64,000 bases of DNA from positions 1-64,000 of the forward strand of contig NZ_JAFIQV010000021.1 in NCBI RefSeq assembly GCF_017356015.1, written 5' to 3'. The stretch comes from Azospirillum sp. SYSU D00513 (GTDB lineage Bacteria > Pseudomonadota > Alphaproteobacteria > Azospirillales > Azospirillaceae). Below, in pieces: positions 25,963 to 35,543 of the stretch. The number at the start of each line of letters is the position of its first letter. The stretch's first letter is position 1. The notes beneath the pieces are model-generated. The model did no database searches and was not told where the DNA came from. It worked only from the letters and a program-made list of their open reading frames with translations. A program made the position numbers and the translations under genes.

Positions 25963-26904
25963 ATGAGCATCTCCGCATCCTTCCTGTCCTTCCCAACCGC
26001 CGGTCGCCCGCGCGTGGGCGCGGTCGGGACGGTGCTCGCGCTCGTGGCCGCCATCCTTCTGTGGGGCGCCAACTGGCCGGTCATGAAGATCGGGCTCGGC
26101 CATGTCACGCCGCTCTGGTTCTCGGGCCTGCGCTTCGCCACCGGGGCGCTGTGCCTTTTCGCGATCCAGGCCGCGCGGGGCGGGCTGCATCTGCCCCGGC
26201 GCGGTGACCTGCCCTTCGTCGCCTCCGTCGGGCTGCTGCAGATGATGCTGTTCACGGCGCTGGGGGCGGTCGCCATGACCCAGCTCCCGGCCGGCCGCTC
26301 GGCGATCCTCAGCTACACCACGCCGCTGTGGGTGGCGCCCATCTCGGTCCTGTTCTTCAAGGAGACGCTGTCCCCGGTGCGGGTGGGCGGGATCGCGCTG
26401 GCCGCCGCCGGGGTGGCGATCCTGGTCAACCCGCTGTCCATCGACTGGACGGACGGGCGGGTGGTCGGCGCCCACGCCATGCTGCTCGCCGGCTCGGTCT
26501 GCTGGGCGCTGTGCATCCTGCACCTGCGCTACTTCCGCAGCGTTTCCTCGGCCTTCCGGCTGGCGCCCTGGCAGATGCTGCTGGCGGCCCTCGTCCTGAC
26601 CGCCGCGGCCTATGGGACCGAGGGACCCTTCACCGGCGACGGCACCGCCGCCTTCTGGGGCTCGCTGGTCTTCGTCGGGCCGGTGGCGACGGCCTTCTGC
26701 TTCTGCGCCGTGAACGCCGCCAGCACCAGGCTGCCGGCGACGGCCATGTCCACCATCATGCTGGGCGTGCCGGTCACCGGGGCCGCCATCTCCGTCATCG
26801 CGCTCGGCGAAACTCTGACGGCGGCGCTGGCCTTGGGATCGCTCGCCATCCTGCTGGGCATCGCCGCCGGAGCCGTTCCGAACCGCCGGCCCTTAAACTC
26901 CTGA
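25963..26904 (+). CDS. EamA/DMT-family exporter, 313 aa
   Basis: Ten hydrophobic helices in two EamA repeats: first LALVAAILLWGANWPVMKIGL, second MLLAGSVCWALCILHLRYF. The family exports amino acids and small metabolites. ATG 25963 follows CGGAG. It sits between two MDR oxidoreductases in what looks like one operon, so it may remove a substrate or product of those enzymes. Confidence 0.88.
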   Translation: MSISASFLSFPTAGRPRVGAVGTVLALVAAILLWGANWPVMKIGLGHVTPLWFSGLRFATGALCLFAIQAARGGLHLPRRGDLPFVASVGLLQMMLFTALGAVAMTQLPAGRSAILSYTTPLWVAPISVLFFKETLSPVRVGGIALAAAGVAILVNPLSIDWTDGRVVGAHAMLLAGSVCWALCILHLRYFRSVSSAFRLAPWQMLLAALVLTAAAYGTEGPFTGDGTAAFWGSLVFVGPVATAFCFCAVNAASTRLPATAMSTIMLGVPVTGAAISVIALGETLTAALALGSLAILLGIAAGAVPNRRPLNS

Positions 26905-26949
26905 CCCTCGCTCCCAACCTCACTCCGAACCCTGATAAGGACCATCGCC

Positions 26950-27963
26950 ATGAAAGCCATCGGCTACCACGCTCCCTCGCCCATCGCGTCCGCTGAATCG
27001 CTGGTCGATCTGGACCTGCCGGTCCCGGCCCTGCGTCCGCACGACCTGCTGGTCAAGGTCGAGGCCATCTCGGTCAACCCCGTGGACGTGAAGCTGCGCG
27101 CCGCCGCCGCCCCGCCGAACGGCGAGGCGCGGATCCTCGGCTTCGACGCCGCCGGCATCGTCGAGGCCGTCGGCCCGGCGGTCACCCGCTTCAAGAAGGG
27201 CGACGCGGTCTTCTACGCCGGCGCCATCGACCGGCCCGGCAGCAACGCCGAGTTCCAGGCGGTGGACGAGCGCATCGTCGGGCCGAAGCCGGCCAGCCTG
27301 TCCTTCGCCGAGGCCGCCGCCCTGCCGCTGACTTCGCTGACCGCCTGGGAGCTGCTGTTCGACCGGCTGCGCGTTCCCTACGGCCAGAAGACGTCCGAGG
27401 ACGCGATCCTGATCGTCAACGGCGCCGGCGGCGTTGGCTCGATCCTGACGCAGATCGCCCGCCGCCTGACCGGCCTGACCGTCATCGCCACCGCCTCGCG
27501 TCCCGAGACGGTCGAGTGGGTCCGGAGCATGGGCGCCCACCATGTCATCGACCACCGCAAGCCGCTGGACGAGGGGCTGAAGGAGATCGGCATCCCGCAG
27601 GTGCGCTACGTCGCCGGCCTGACCGCCACCGACAAGCACCAGAAGGCCATCGTCGAGGCGCTCGCCCCGCAGGGGGCGCTCGCCCTGATCGACGACCCGG
27701 CGAGCTTCGACATCGTGCCCTTCAAGCGCAAGAGCCTGGCGGTCCATTGGGAGCTGATGTTCACCCGCTCCCTCTTCGGCACGCCGGACATCGCCGAGCA
27801 GCACCGCATCCTGGCCGAGGTGTCGGCGCTGGTGGACAGCGGCGTGCTGCGGACCACGATGCGCGAGGAGATCGGCCGCATTGACGCCGCCACCCTGCGC
27901 CGCGCCCACGAGGCCGTGGAAAGCGGCCGCAGCATCGGCAAGACCGTGCTGGCGGGCTTCTGA
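26950..27963 (+). CDS. zinc-type alcohol dehydrogenase-like protein (MDR), 337 aa
   Basis: MDR superfamily, zinc-independent subgroup: AISVNPVDVKLR, ILGFDAAGIVEAVGPAVTRFKKGDAVFYAG, NAEFQAVDERIV and the Rossmann motif VNGAGGVGSILTQIAR. The C-terminal part has HRILAEVSALVDSGVLRTTM and SGRSIGKTVL. An AAGGA site precedes ATG 26950. Last of the three-gene group 24935-27963, followed by a strong inverted repeat and a second LysR gene. Confidence 0.9.
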   Translation: MKAIGYHAPSPIASAESLVDLDLPVPALRPHDLLVKVEAISVNPVDVKLRAAAAPPNGEARILGFDAAGIVEAVGPAVTRFKKGDAVFYAGAIDRPGSNAEFQAVDERIVGPKPASLSFAEAAALPLTSLTAWELLFDRLRVPYGQKTSEDAILIVNGAGGVGSILTQIARRLTGLTVIATASRPETVEWVRSMGAHHVIDHRKPLDEGLKEIGIPQVRYVAGLTATDKHQKAIVEALAPQGALALIDDPASFDIVPFKRKSLAVHWELMFTRSLFGTPDIAEQHRILAEVSALVDSGVLRTTMREEIGRIDAATLRRAHEAVESGRSIGKTVLAGF

Positions 27964-27985
27964 CGGGCGCCCGTTCCGGACGGCG

Positions 27986-28017
27986 CAGCTTCTGGCCGGC
28001 TTGCCGGCCAGAAGCTG
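27986..28017. terminator. 15-bp perfect inverted repeat, probable terminator
   Basis: CAGCTTCTGGCCGGC (27986-28000) and GCCGGCCAGAAGCTG (28003-28017) pair perfectly with two bases between; a real hairpin would open a few pairs for the loop. No T run follows on either strand, so it is not a classic intrinsic terminator. It lies between the MDR stop and the LysR start. Confidence 0.45.
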
Positions 28018-28060
28018 AACGCATAAGCTTTCCCCGATCCAGCAGAAAGCGGAATGGACC

Positions 28061-28942
28061 ATGCGCTTCCCCGACCTCGAGATCGACCTGCTGCGGGCCT
28101 TCGTCGCGGTGGCGGAGACCGGCAGCTTCACGGCCGCCGCCGACGTCGTCGGGCGGTCGCAGTCGGCGGTCAGCCAGAAGGTGCTGCGGCTGGAGGAGAT
28201 CCTGCAACGGCGGGTCTTCGACCGCACCAGCCGGTCGCTCAGCCTGACGCGCGACGGGGAGCGGATGCTCGTGGCCGCCCGCCAGATGCTGGAGTTCAAC
28301 GATTCCGTGGTCCGCGAGCTGCGGGAGCCGCCCGCCGCCGGCACGTTGCGGCTCGGCATTTCCGAGGACTTCATCCCCGGCGAGCTGCCGAAGCTGCTGG
28401 CGCGCTTCAGCCGGCTCTATCCCGGCATGCACATCGACCTGATGACGGGGCTCAGCTGCTCGCTGCTCCAGGCCTACGACGAGGACCGGCTGGACGCCGT
28501 CATCGCCAAGCGCGACGGCACGGCCCAGCGCGGCCGGGTGATCTGGCGCGAGCCGCTGGTCTGGCTCGCCGCCGCCGACTATCAGGTCGATTTCGACCGC
28601 CCGGCGCGGCTCGTCATGCTGCCGGCGCCCTGCACCTACCGCGATCTGATGATCAGCGCCCTGGATTCTGTCCGACGCGAATGGACCGCCGCCTGCACGG
28701 CGAGCAGCCTGATGGGCGTCCAGGCCGCCGTGGCCGGCGGGCTCGGCGTCACGGTGCTGGGCAAGTCCTTCGTGCAGGAGGGCATGCAGATCCTGCGTGC
28801 ACCCCAGCACTGGCCGGCCCTGCCCATGACCGAGATCACCGTGGTCGGCGAGGACAGCAAGGCCGCCGACCTGATCCGTCCGCTCGTCGCCTTCCTGACC
28901 GAAAGCCTGGCGCGCAACGGCGCCCTCACGCTGGTGGCCTGA
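28061..28942 (+). CDS. LysR-family transcription regulator, 293 aa
   Basis: The HTH (about 6-65) reads LLRAFVAVAETGSFTAAADVVGRSQSAVSQKVLRLEE. The effector domain has LRLGISEDFIPGELPKLLARF. The C-terminus includes AAVAGGLGVTVLGKSFVQ. It runs in the same direction as the preceding MDR gene and may regulate it. Confidence 0.92.
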   Translation: MRFPDLEIDLLRAFVAVAETGSFTAAADVVGRSQSAVSQKVLRLEEILQRRVFDRTSRSLSLTRDGERMLVAARQMLEFNDSVVRELREPPAAGTLRLGISEDFIPGELPKLLARFSRLYPGMHIDLMTGLSCSLLQAYDEDRLDAVIAKRDGTAQRGRVIWREPLVWLAAADYQVDFDRPARLVMLPAPCTYRDLMISALDSVRREWTAACTASSLMGVQAAVAGGLGVTVLGKSFVQEGMQILRAPQHWPALPMTEITVVGEDSKAADLIRPLVAFLTESLARNGALTLVA

Positions 28943-28958
28943 TGGCCGCCCCCGTTGT

Positions 28959-29639
28959 TCAGCGGGTTCCGCCATCCTCGCCGGATTCGCCCAGACGCGG
29001 CAGCAGCTTCGGCAGGAGGCTCGACAGGACGAGTGTTGCGACCCCCAGCGCGGTCGGCAGCATCCAGTCGGGCTTGCCGTCCAGCAGATGGTCGCTGGCC
29101 GCCCCGAACTGGACGAAGGCGACCGTCATCGGCAGCTGCCCGATCAGCGTTCCCACCGTGTAGGGGACGAGCCGGATGCGCGTCAGCCCCAGCGCGTAAT
29201 TGACCGCGCTGTGAGGCAGCACCGGCACCAGCCGGAGGGTTGCCACCGCGCGCCAGCCGCCATGCTCGATCCGCCGGACGAGCCGCGCGAAGCGGGCCGT
29301 CTCGCCGAGCGACAGCATCCCGCGGTTCACATGGCGGGCGACCAGGAAGCCGGTCACCGCGCCCAGCACGCTGCCGGCCACCGCCAGCGCCCCGCCCCAC
29401 CAGACGCCGAAGATCAGCCCCGCCATCATCGCCATGGCCGAGCGCGGCAGGAACATCAGGCTGGTCGCGATGTGGAACAGCAGGAACAGCAGCGGGGCGG
29501 CCCGGTGATGCCGCAGGATCTCCTGCAACTGGCCCACATCGAACCCGCCGCGCAGCACCCAGGCCGCCGCCCCGCCGGCAAGGGCGAGGATGATCAGTAT
29601 CTGCCCTGCGGCGCGCAGGCTGGAAAGCGAAGGCTGCAT
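28959..29639 (-). CDS. VTT-domain (TVP38/TMEM64, DedA-like) membrane protein, 226 aa
   Basis: Five to six hydrophobic helices; the VTT/SNARE-associated core is at about 60-180 with FLPRSAMAMMAGLIFGVWWGGALAV and RLVPVLPHSAVNYALGLTRI, which matches the family pattern (hydrophobic, F/R-x-P-V-x-P...N). TVP38-type proteins are linked to lipid scrambling or membrane homeostasis. It is convergent with the LysR gene, 16 bases apart. Confidence 0.88.
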   Translation of the reverse strand: MQPSLSSLRAAGQILIILALAGGAAAWVLRGGFDVGQLQEILRHHRAAPLLFLLFHIATSLMFLPRSAMAMMAGLIFGVWWGGALAVAGSVLGAVTGFLVARHVNRGMLSLGETARFARLVRRIEHGGWRAVATLRLVPVLPHSAVNYALGLTRIRLVPYTVGTLIGQLPMTVAFVQFGAASDHLLDGKPDWMLPTALGVATLVLSSLLPKLLPRLGESGEDGGTR

Positions 29640-29978
29640 GGCGTCCTAGTCTTCGATCCGCCCGGCCGCGCCGGGGGCATCCTCTTGGTAAAAGGATTAT
29701 GTCTGCCCCTTCGGGACCGCCGTCAATCCCGGCGGCGTGCTGGTCAGGCCACAGCGGAACACAACCCTCGGAAGGCCGCCGTGACGTTCTGCGGTATTCC
29801 CGCGTTTTTGATCCGGGCTGGCGGAAACGGGCGATTGTGCCGATGCGCGAAAAACCGGCCTCTCCAACAGTGGGACTGTTCAGGATTCCCGCCCGAGGCT
29901 ATGTGTTCGGCAACCGCGTCCCACATCCACCAACTTCGGTCACCCAAAACGGTCACCAACAACGGTCGAGGACATTTC
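29640..29978. other. intergenic region upstream of the secreted metallo-beta-lactamase-fold gene
   Basis: No gene is credible. A perfect 15-bp palindrome (AACAGT-GGG-ACTGTT, 29866-29880) and two CGGTCACC copies near 29938-29957 lie upstream of the gene at 29979 and may be protein-binding sites. No clear -35/-10 was found. Confidence 0.45.
29866..29880. promoter_or_regulatory. palindrome AACAGTgggACTGTT
   Basis: Six perfect pairs around a GGG centre, about 100 bases upstream of ATG 29979. An operator is possible; the regulator is not identified. Confidence 0.3.
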
Positions 29979-30968
29979 ATGGCGCATTGCCTTTCCAACC
30001 TGGCCCGGTCCGCGCTGGTCGCGCTGTCCCTGGCCGTCCCGGCGGCGGCGGTTCCGGCCCTGGCGGCCCCTCCGGTCCAGCAGAAGAGCCAGGCGCCCGG
30101 ATTCTTCCGCATGAGTTTCGGCGCCTTCGAGGTGACGGCGCTCTATGACGGCTACGTCGATCTCGACACCAAGCTGCTGAGCGGCATTTCCGCCGAGGAC
30201 GTGAGGGGGCTGCTCGACCGCATGTTCGTGGAGAGCGCCACTGGCGTGCAGACCGCGGTCAACGCCTTCGTGGTCCACACGGGCGAACGGCTGGTGCTGA
30301 TCGACGTGGGTGCGGCCGGCGCCTTCGGCCCGACGCTCGGCGGCATGCGGGAGCGGATGCTGGCCGCCGGCTACGACCCCGTGCAGATCGACGTGGTGCT
30401 GCTGACCCACCTGCATGCGGACCATGTCGGCGGGCTGCTGACACCCGACGGCAAGCCGCTCTTCCCCAACGCCGAGGTGCGCGTCGCCAAGGAGGAGGCG
30501 GACTACTGGCTGGACGAGGCGAACGCCGCCAAGGCCCCGGCCGACGCCCAGCCCTTCTTCAAGATGGCGCGCGACAGCGTGGCGCCCTATGTGGCGTCGG
30601 GCCAGCTGAAGACCTTCACGGCGGGCGAGGAGCTGGTGCCGGGCATCAAGGCGGTGTCGGCCTTCGGCCACACGCCGGGCCACACCGGCTATCTCGTCAC
30701 CTCCGGCGGCAAGAGCCTGCTGGCCTGGGGCGACATCATCCACAACCACGCGGTCCAGTTCGTCCGGCCGGAGGTCGCCATCGAGTTCGACACGAACAAG
30801 GAGCAGGCGGTCGCCACGCGCAAGCAGATCCTGGCCGACGCGGCGCGCGACCGGCTGTGGATCGCGGGCGCCCATCTGCCCTTCCCCGGCATCGGCCATG
30901 TGCGCACCGACGGGGAGGACTACGCCTGGGTGCCGGTGGAATACGGCCCGGTCCGCACCGACCGCTGA
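29979..30968 (+). CDS. secreted metallo-beta-lactamase-fold hydrolase, 329 aa
   Basis: The signal peptide ends about residue 29 (VPALAAPPV). The metal motif THLHADHVGG is at about 144-153, with GHTPGHTGYLV as the next metal His pair and GDIIHN and GAHLPFPG as the remaining ligands, so both metals should bind. Family members include lactonases and quorum-quenching enzymes as well as other hydrolases; the secreted, AidC/AttM-like layout fits but the substrate is not proven. GAGGA lies six bases before ATG 29979. Confidence 0.87.
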   Translation: MAHCLSNLARSALVALSLAVPAAAVPALAAPPVQQKSQAPGFFRMSFGAFEVTALYDGYVDLDTKLLSGISAEDVRGLLDRMFVESATGVQTAVNAFVVHTGERLVLIDVGAAGAFGPTLGGMRERMLAAGYDPVQIDVVLLTHLHADHVGGLLTPDGKPLFPNAEVRVAKEEADYWLDEANAAKAPADAQPFFKMARDSVAPYVASGQLKTFTAGEELVPGIKAVSAFGHTPGHTGYLVTSGGKSLLAWGDIIHNHAVQFVRPEVAIEFDTNKEQAVATRKQILADAARDRLWIAGAHLPFPGIGHVRTDGEDYAWVPVEYGPVRTDR

Positions 30969-30983
30969 CGGAACGCCCGATCG

Positions 30984-32006
30984 ATGATCAACGCCCACAT
31001 CGCGCGCGGCGGCCTGCTTTATTCCACCGTCGCCGATCCCGCCAGCCTTCCGCCGAACGCGCTCTGGATCGATCTCTGCGAGCCGGACCGGGAGGAGGAG
31101 GTGGCGCTGGAGAAGACGCTGGGCGTCAGCCTGCCGACCCGCGAGGACATGGTCGAGATCGAGGCGACGAGCCGCGTGTCCAGGGTCCGGGACACGCTGT
31201 CCATGACCGTGGTGGCGGTCTGCCGGTCCGACAGCCGCGACCCCACGACGGTTCCCGTGACCTTCGTGCTGTCGCCTCAGCGGCTGATCACCGTGCGCTA
31301 CGACACGCCGCAGTCCTTCAAGATCTTCCAGCTGCAATGCGACCGGCAGGAGATCCAGGTCGAGACGGCGACCGACGTGCTGCTCGCGATCTGGAACACG
31401 ATGGTGGACCGGCTGGCCGACATCATCGAGCGGATCGGCACCGACCTAGACACGCTGAGCCGCGAGATCTTCAGCTACAGCCGCCCCGAAGGCGCCCGTC
31501 GCCGAACGGCGCGCGGCGGATTGGCAGGTGCGGCGGGCAAGAACCGGCGCCGGCGCCGCCCGCTGGAGCATGTGCTGGGCGATGTCGGGCACGGGCAGGA
31601 CGTGATCTTCCGCATCCGGGAAAGCCTGCAGAGCCTCGACCGCGTCGTCGCCTTCGCCCGCGCGAATCTGCGCAACGATTCCGGCACGGTGTCGCCGGCG
31701 CTCGACGCGCTGGAACGCGACCTGCGGTCGCTGCATGAGTATGAGGGCGACCTGTTCAACAAGGTGCAGTTCATGCTGGACGCCACCATCGGGCTCATCG
31801 GCATCCAGCAGAACGGCATCATCAAGATCATCTCCATCGTCTCGGTCGTCCTGACCCCGCCGACGCTGGTCGCCAGCATCTACGGCATGAACTTCGAGCA
31901 CATGCCGGAGCTGGCCTGGACCTATGGCTACCCCTACGCGCTTCTGCTGATGGCGGCGACCGGGGTGCTGCCCTACCTGTTCTTCAAGTGGCGCGGCTGG
32001 CTGTGA
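30984..32006 (+). CDS. corA: CorA-type magnesium/cobalt transporter, 340 aa
   Basis: The C-terminus carries the CorA signature GMN (IYGMNFEHMPEL) at the end of the first of two helices. The cytosolic part has the long helices (LLAIWNTMVDRLADIIERI, DVIFRIRESLQSLDRVVAFA) of the pentameric gate. An Arg/Gly-rich insert (PEGARRRTARGG, KNRRRRRP) near residue 165-190 is longer than in most homologues. The start lies 15 bases after the preceding stop, so the two may share a message. Confidence 0.92.
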   Translation: MINAHIARGGLLYSTVADPASLPPNALWIDLCEPDREEEVALEKTLGVSLPTREDMVEIEATSRVSRVRDTLSMTVVAVCRSDSRDPTTVPVTFVLSPQRLITVRYDTPQSFKIFQLQCDRQEIQVETATDVLLAIWNTMVDRLADIIERIGTDLDTLSREIFSYSRPEGARRRTARGGLAGAAGKNRRRRRPLEHVLGDVGHGQDVIFRIRESLQSLDRVVAFARANLRNDSGTVSPALDALERDLRSLHEYEGDLFNKVQFMLDATIGLIGIQQNGIIKIISIVSVVLTPPTLVASIYGMNFEHMPELAWTYGYPYALLLMAATGVLPYLFFKWRGWL

Positions 32007-32013
32007 GGCCAGC

Positions 32014-33396
32014 TCACGCCTCCGCCGGCTCCACCTTCGCCACCGCGCGGCGCAGCGCCTCGAAGCAGACGGGGTCGAAGGCCTTGCCGACGTCCGCCTC
32101 CATGATCGCCAGCGCCTTCGCCACGGGCATGGCGGCGCGGTAGGGGCGGTCGGCGGTCAGCGCGTCGAACACGTCGGCGGTGCTGACGATGCGGGTGGCG
32201 AGGCAGATGGACTCGGCCCTAAGCCCGCGCGGGTAGCCCTTGCCGTCCAGCCGCTCGTGATGCGCCCCGCCGATGCGGGCCAGTTCCGCGAAGGCGCCGA
32301 TGCGCGACAGGATGGCCTCGCTGTACACCGCGTGGTTCCGCATCGCGGCCCATTCCGCCTCGTCCAGCTTGCCGGGCTTGTCGAGGATCTCGTTGCTGAC
32401 GCCGAGCTTGCCGATGTCGTGCAGCAGCGCCGCGCGGCGCAGCCGGCGTCGCTGGTCCTCGCCGAAGCCGAGATCCTCGGCGATGAGGTCGGCGTAGAGC
32501 GCCACCCGGTCGCTGTGGCCGCGGGTGAAGGGGCTCTTGGAATCGACCACGTCGGCGAAGGCCTCCGCGATGTCGTCGAGGTAGGAATCGTCTGCATCGA
32601 CCGTCCGCTGCGCCGGGGCCAGAGCGAAGACCGCCGCCTCGACCTCGCCGGAGCCCAGCGTGGCCCAGAAGCCCGCGTCGGCGATGCGCTCGAAGGCGGC
32701 GACGGCCTCCGGGTCGAACCAGGTTCCCGTGCGGTCGCGCACCTCGCGCAGGGCGGCCTCCGGCCCGGCGCTGGTGTGGAAGACGTCCACGATCTGCGAG
32801 AGCAGGGCGATGCGGGCGTAGAGCGGGATGTCGGCGCCGGCGAGGCCGAGCGGCTTGCCGCCGCCATTCCAATGCTCGTCCAGCCCCTGGATGCCCTCGG
32901 CCACCGCGCCGGAGAAGCGCATGCGCCGCGCGATCTCCGCCCCGCGCTGGCAGCGAGTCTCGATCAGTTCGCGTGCGATGCTGCCGCCGTTGCGGACGAT
33001 GTTGACGACGGCGCGGAACCGCTCCGCCAGCCCGGACTTCAGGCCCGTGTGGCCGATCACGAAGCGCAGCACGTCCGGCAGCCGGTCCCCGACCAGCTTG
33101 ACGTCGTGCTTGAAGCCGCGGTCGTCGGACAGGTAGAGCTGGCAGATGCGCGCGGCGTTGCTGCTGCATCCCAGATCCTTCAGCAGGATCGTGTAATACA
33201 GCTCCTCGATCTCCTCCGCGCCGAGCCCCAGCTCGCGCCCGACCTGCACCCCGATCCAGCAGCAGCGCACGCAATGGCCGGCCGGCTGCCCCTCGGTCAG
33301 GTCGAGCGCGTGGCTGAGCGCGCTGAGGATCCCGGCCAGCGGCATCGCCGTGGCGACAGGCGTGAAGACAAGATCACGTTCCAGGACATCCGACAC
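32014..33396 (-). CDS. HD-GYP-type phosphodiesterase with a degenerate first HD domain, 460 aa
   Basis: The second half has the complete HD-GYP set: HSDRVALYADL, LLHDIGKLGVSNEIL (HD), RNHAVYSEAIL, GGAHHERLDGKGYPRGL (HHE..GYP) and TADVFDALTADRPYR. This domain hydrolyses cyclic di-GMP in known cases. The N-terminal half repeats the fold in decayed form (GHCVRCCWIGVQVGRELGL, LLKDLGCSSNAARIC), where the key HD is KD. Start is GTG 33396. It is convergent with corA, 7 bases apart. No receiver domain, so its input is unknown. Confidence 0.88.
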   Translation of the reverse strand: MSDVLERDLVFTPVATAMPLAGILSALSHALDLTEGQPAGHCVRCCWIGVQVGRELGLGAEEIEELYYTILLKDLGCSSNAARICQLYLSDDRGFKHDVKLVGDRLPDVLRFVIGHTGLKSGLAERFRAVVNIVRNGGSIARELIETRCQRGAEIARRMRFSGAVAEGIQGLDEHWNGGGKPLGLAGADIPLYARIALLSQIVDVFHTSAGPEAALREVRDRTGTWFDPEAVAAFERIADAGFWATLGSGEVEAAVFALAPAQRTVDADDSYLDDIAEAFADVVDSKSPFTRGHSDRVALYADLIAEDLGFGEDQRRRLRRAALLHDIGKLGVSNEILDKPGKLDEAEWAAMRNHAVYSEAILSRIGAFAELARIGGAHHERLDGKGYPRGLRAESICLATRIVSTADVFDALTADRPYRAAMPVAKALAIMEADVGKAFDPVCFEALRRAVAKVEPAEA

Positions 33397-33509
33397 CGCT
33401 GCCCGCCTTCGCCGCTTGTGGAGGATTGCGCGAGAATCTTAGCAGATCCTCCCCCGGCATGGGTTAACGGCCGGCAAAAGTTTACGGCCAAAATGGGCAG
33501 GAGCGGGCG

Positions 33510-34394
33510 CTACCCGGCCGACGCGAAGCGCTTCGGCGTCAGGCCGGTGACCTCGCGGAAGCGCAGGGTGAAATGGCTCTGGCTGCTGAAGCCGCAGGCG
33601 GCGGCGACCTCGGCCAGCGGCAGGCCGTCCATGGCGATCAGCGATTTTGCGCGCTCGATCCGGCGGCGCAGGACGAAGCGGTGCGGCGCCTCGCCGGTGG
33701 AGCGCTTGAAGGCGCGGGCGAAATGGAAGGGGCTGAGCCCCGCCACGGCGGCCAGATCGTCGATGGACAGCGGGGCGTCCAGATGCGCCTCCACGAACTC
33801 CGCCACGCGGCGCAGCACGGCCGGGGCCAGCCCGCCGCGCGCGAACAGGGCCTGGGGGGCGCGTTCGGTGAAGCGGGAGGCGAGATAGGCGATCAGCATC
33901 CGCCCGGCGTGGCTGGTGGCGACGCGGTCGGCCGGCTCGTCCCAGCGGAGCGGCAGGATGGCCGAGCGGATCACCGTCTCGATGGCCGTGTCCTGCACGT
34001 AGGTTTCGTCGCGCAGCCGCACCGCCGCCGGATCGGCGTCCAGCGCCTCGACCACCGCCCGGTCGAAGGCGGGTTTCGGGATGTAGAGGTGGAACAGCCG
34101 CACCGGGCCGCTGACGTCCCAGTCCGAACTGACGTCGGCGGGCATGATGCAGAGGCTTCCCGGCCCGCCGCCCTTCAGGGGCTGGTTCCGGCCGCGCAGC
34201 CGGCTGATGCCGGTGCCGCCATCCAGATAGAGGCTCAGCGTGTGGTGGCCGGGGTCGGTGTAGCGCGTCTCCGAAGTGCTCTCGCGGTCCCACAGGGCGG
34301 CGGCCACGCCGTCGCCGAAGGGTGCCGCCGCGCGCAGCGCCGCACCGGCGCCGCGCAGCACATCGTGGATCGTGTAGCCGTCCAGGGTCGTCAT
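33510..34394 (-). CDS. AraC-family transcription regulator, 294 aa
   Basis: The C-terminal double HTH (about 195-290) has LSIDDLAAVAGLSPFHFARAFKRSTGEAP and LPLAEVAAACGFSSQSHFTLRFREVTGLTPKRF. The N-terminal cupin-like part lacks a recognisable ligand motif. Start at ATG 34394 was chosen over an upstream TTG 34433. It diverges from the EamA exporter at 34577, its likely target. Confidence 0.88.
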   Translation of the reverse strand: MTTLDGYTIHDVLRGAGAALRAAAPFGDGVAAALWDRESTSETRYTDPGHHTLSLYLDGGTGISRLRGRNQPLKGGGPGSLCIMPADVSSDWDVSGPVRLFHLYIPKPAFDRAVVEALDADPAAVRLRDETYVQDTAIETVIRSAILPLRWDEPADRVATSHAGRMLIAYLASRFTERAPQALFARGGLAPAVLRRVAEFVEAHLDAPLSIDDLAAVAGLSPFHFARAFKRSTGEAPHRFVLRRRIERAKSLIAMDGLPLAEVAAACGFSSQSHFTLRFREVTGLTPKRFASAG

Positions 34395-34576
34395 GATGGG
34401 CACAGGAGACACCCGCACGCCCAACCCGCGCAAGCCCGTAAGGGAGGCCGGAGGTCACTTCGCAGCAAGATCAGGACATTTCCGCCCCGCGGCCCCGCGA
34501 TTGCGCAAGCCCGTGGCAGACCCGGACCCCCGTCCCGTGGCATTCAGCGTCCCGACACGTTGAAGGGGTTTTCGCC

Positions 34577-35479
34577 ATGACGGCCATTCTGTTCGCGGCG
34601 GTGGTCGCCGCCTGGGGTTTCACCTGGTTCGCCATCAAGATGCAGTTCGGCCCGGTGCCGCCGGAGGTGTCGATCCTCTGGCGCTTCCTGCTGGCGGCGG
34701 CGGTGCTGTGGGCCGGGCTGGCGCTGACCGGGCGCCTGCGGCGGGTGAGGCTGCGCCAGCATCTCTGGTTCGCGGCGCTGGGGCTGTGCCTGTTCGGGGT
34801 GAACTTCGTGCTCATCTACAATGCGACCCTGCACATCGCCAGCGGGGTGGTGTCGGTCGTCTTTACGCTCGCCACCGTCTTCAACGCCCTGAACCAGTGG
34901 CTCTTCCTGAACAAGGCGCCAGGCCTGCGGACGGTCGCCGGCTCGGTCATCGGCATGGGCGGCATGGCCCTGCTGTTCGGGGAGGCCTTCATGAAGCTGG
35001 AGGTCGGCGGGGGTGCGGCACTCGGCATCGGGCTGGCCCTGGCCGGCACCTACGTCTTCTCCATCGGCAACCTCGTCTCCACCCGCGCCACCGCCGACGG
35101 CACCGACCTGCCCAACGCGATCGCCCGCGGCATGGCCTGGGGCTCGGTCTTCCTGCTGGCGCTGACGCAGCTCCGCGGCCTGCCGCTGGTGATCGAGCCG
35201 ACGCCGCGCTACCTGCTGAGCCTGCTCTACCTCGCCGTCCCCGGCTCGGTCCTCGGCTTCTTCGCCTACCTGTCCCTGGTCGCCCGCATCGGCGCCGCCC
35301 GCGCGGCTTACGCGACCGTGCTCTTTCCTGTCATCGCGCTCGCCGTCTCCACCCTTCTGGAGGGCTATGTCTGGACCCCCTGGGCGCTTGCCGGCCTGCC
35401 GCTGGTCCTGCTCGGCAACCTCGTGATCTTCGCGCGCTGGCCGGCGGCGTGGCGGGGCGTGGCGCTGTCGAGGGGGTAG
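34577..35479 (+). CDS. EamA/DMT-family exporter, 300 aa
   Basis: Ten helices in two EamA repeats (FAAVVAAWGFTWFAIKMQFG at the start; LGIGLALAGTYVFSIGNLVS mid-protein). Typical length. A GAAGGGG site precedes ATG 34577. It diverges from an AraC gene. Confidence 0.9.
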   Translation: MTAILFAAVVAAWGFTWFAIKMQFGPVPPEVSILWRFLLAAAVLWAGLALTGRLRRVRLRQHLWFAALGLCLFGVNFVLIYNATLHIASGVVSVVFTLATVFNALNQWLFLNKAPGLRTVAGSVIGMGGMALLFGEAFMKLEVGGGAALGIGLALAGTYVFSIGNLVSTRATADGTDLPNAIARGMAWGSVFLLALTQLRGLPLVIEPTPRYLLSLLYLAVPGSVLGFFAYLSLVARIGAARAAYATVLFPVIALAVSTLLEGYVWTPWALAGLPLVLLGNLVIFARWPAAWRGVALSRG

Positions 35480-35543
35480 GGCGCCTGCGTGCGCCCTTGA
35501 AAGCGTCACGCGAAGACGCCACCATCCGGACTGGAGGTGCGGC

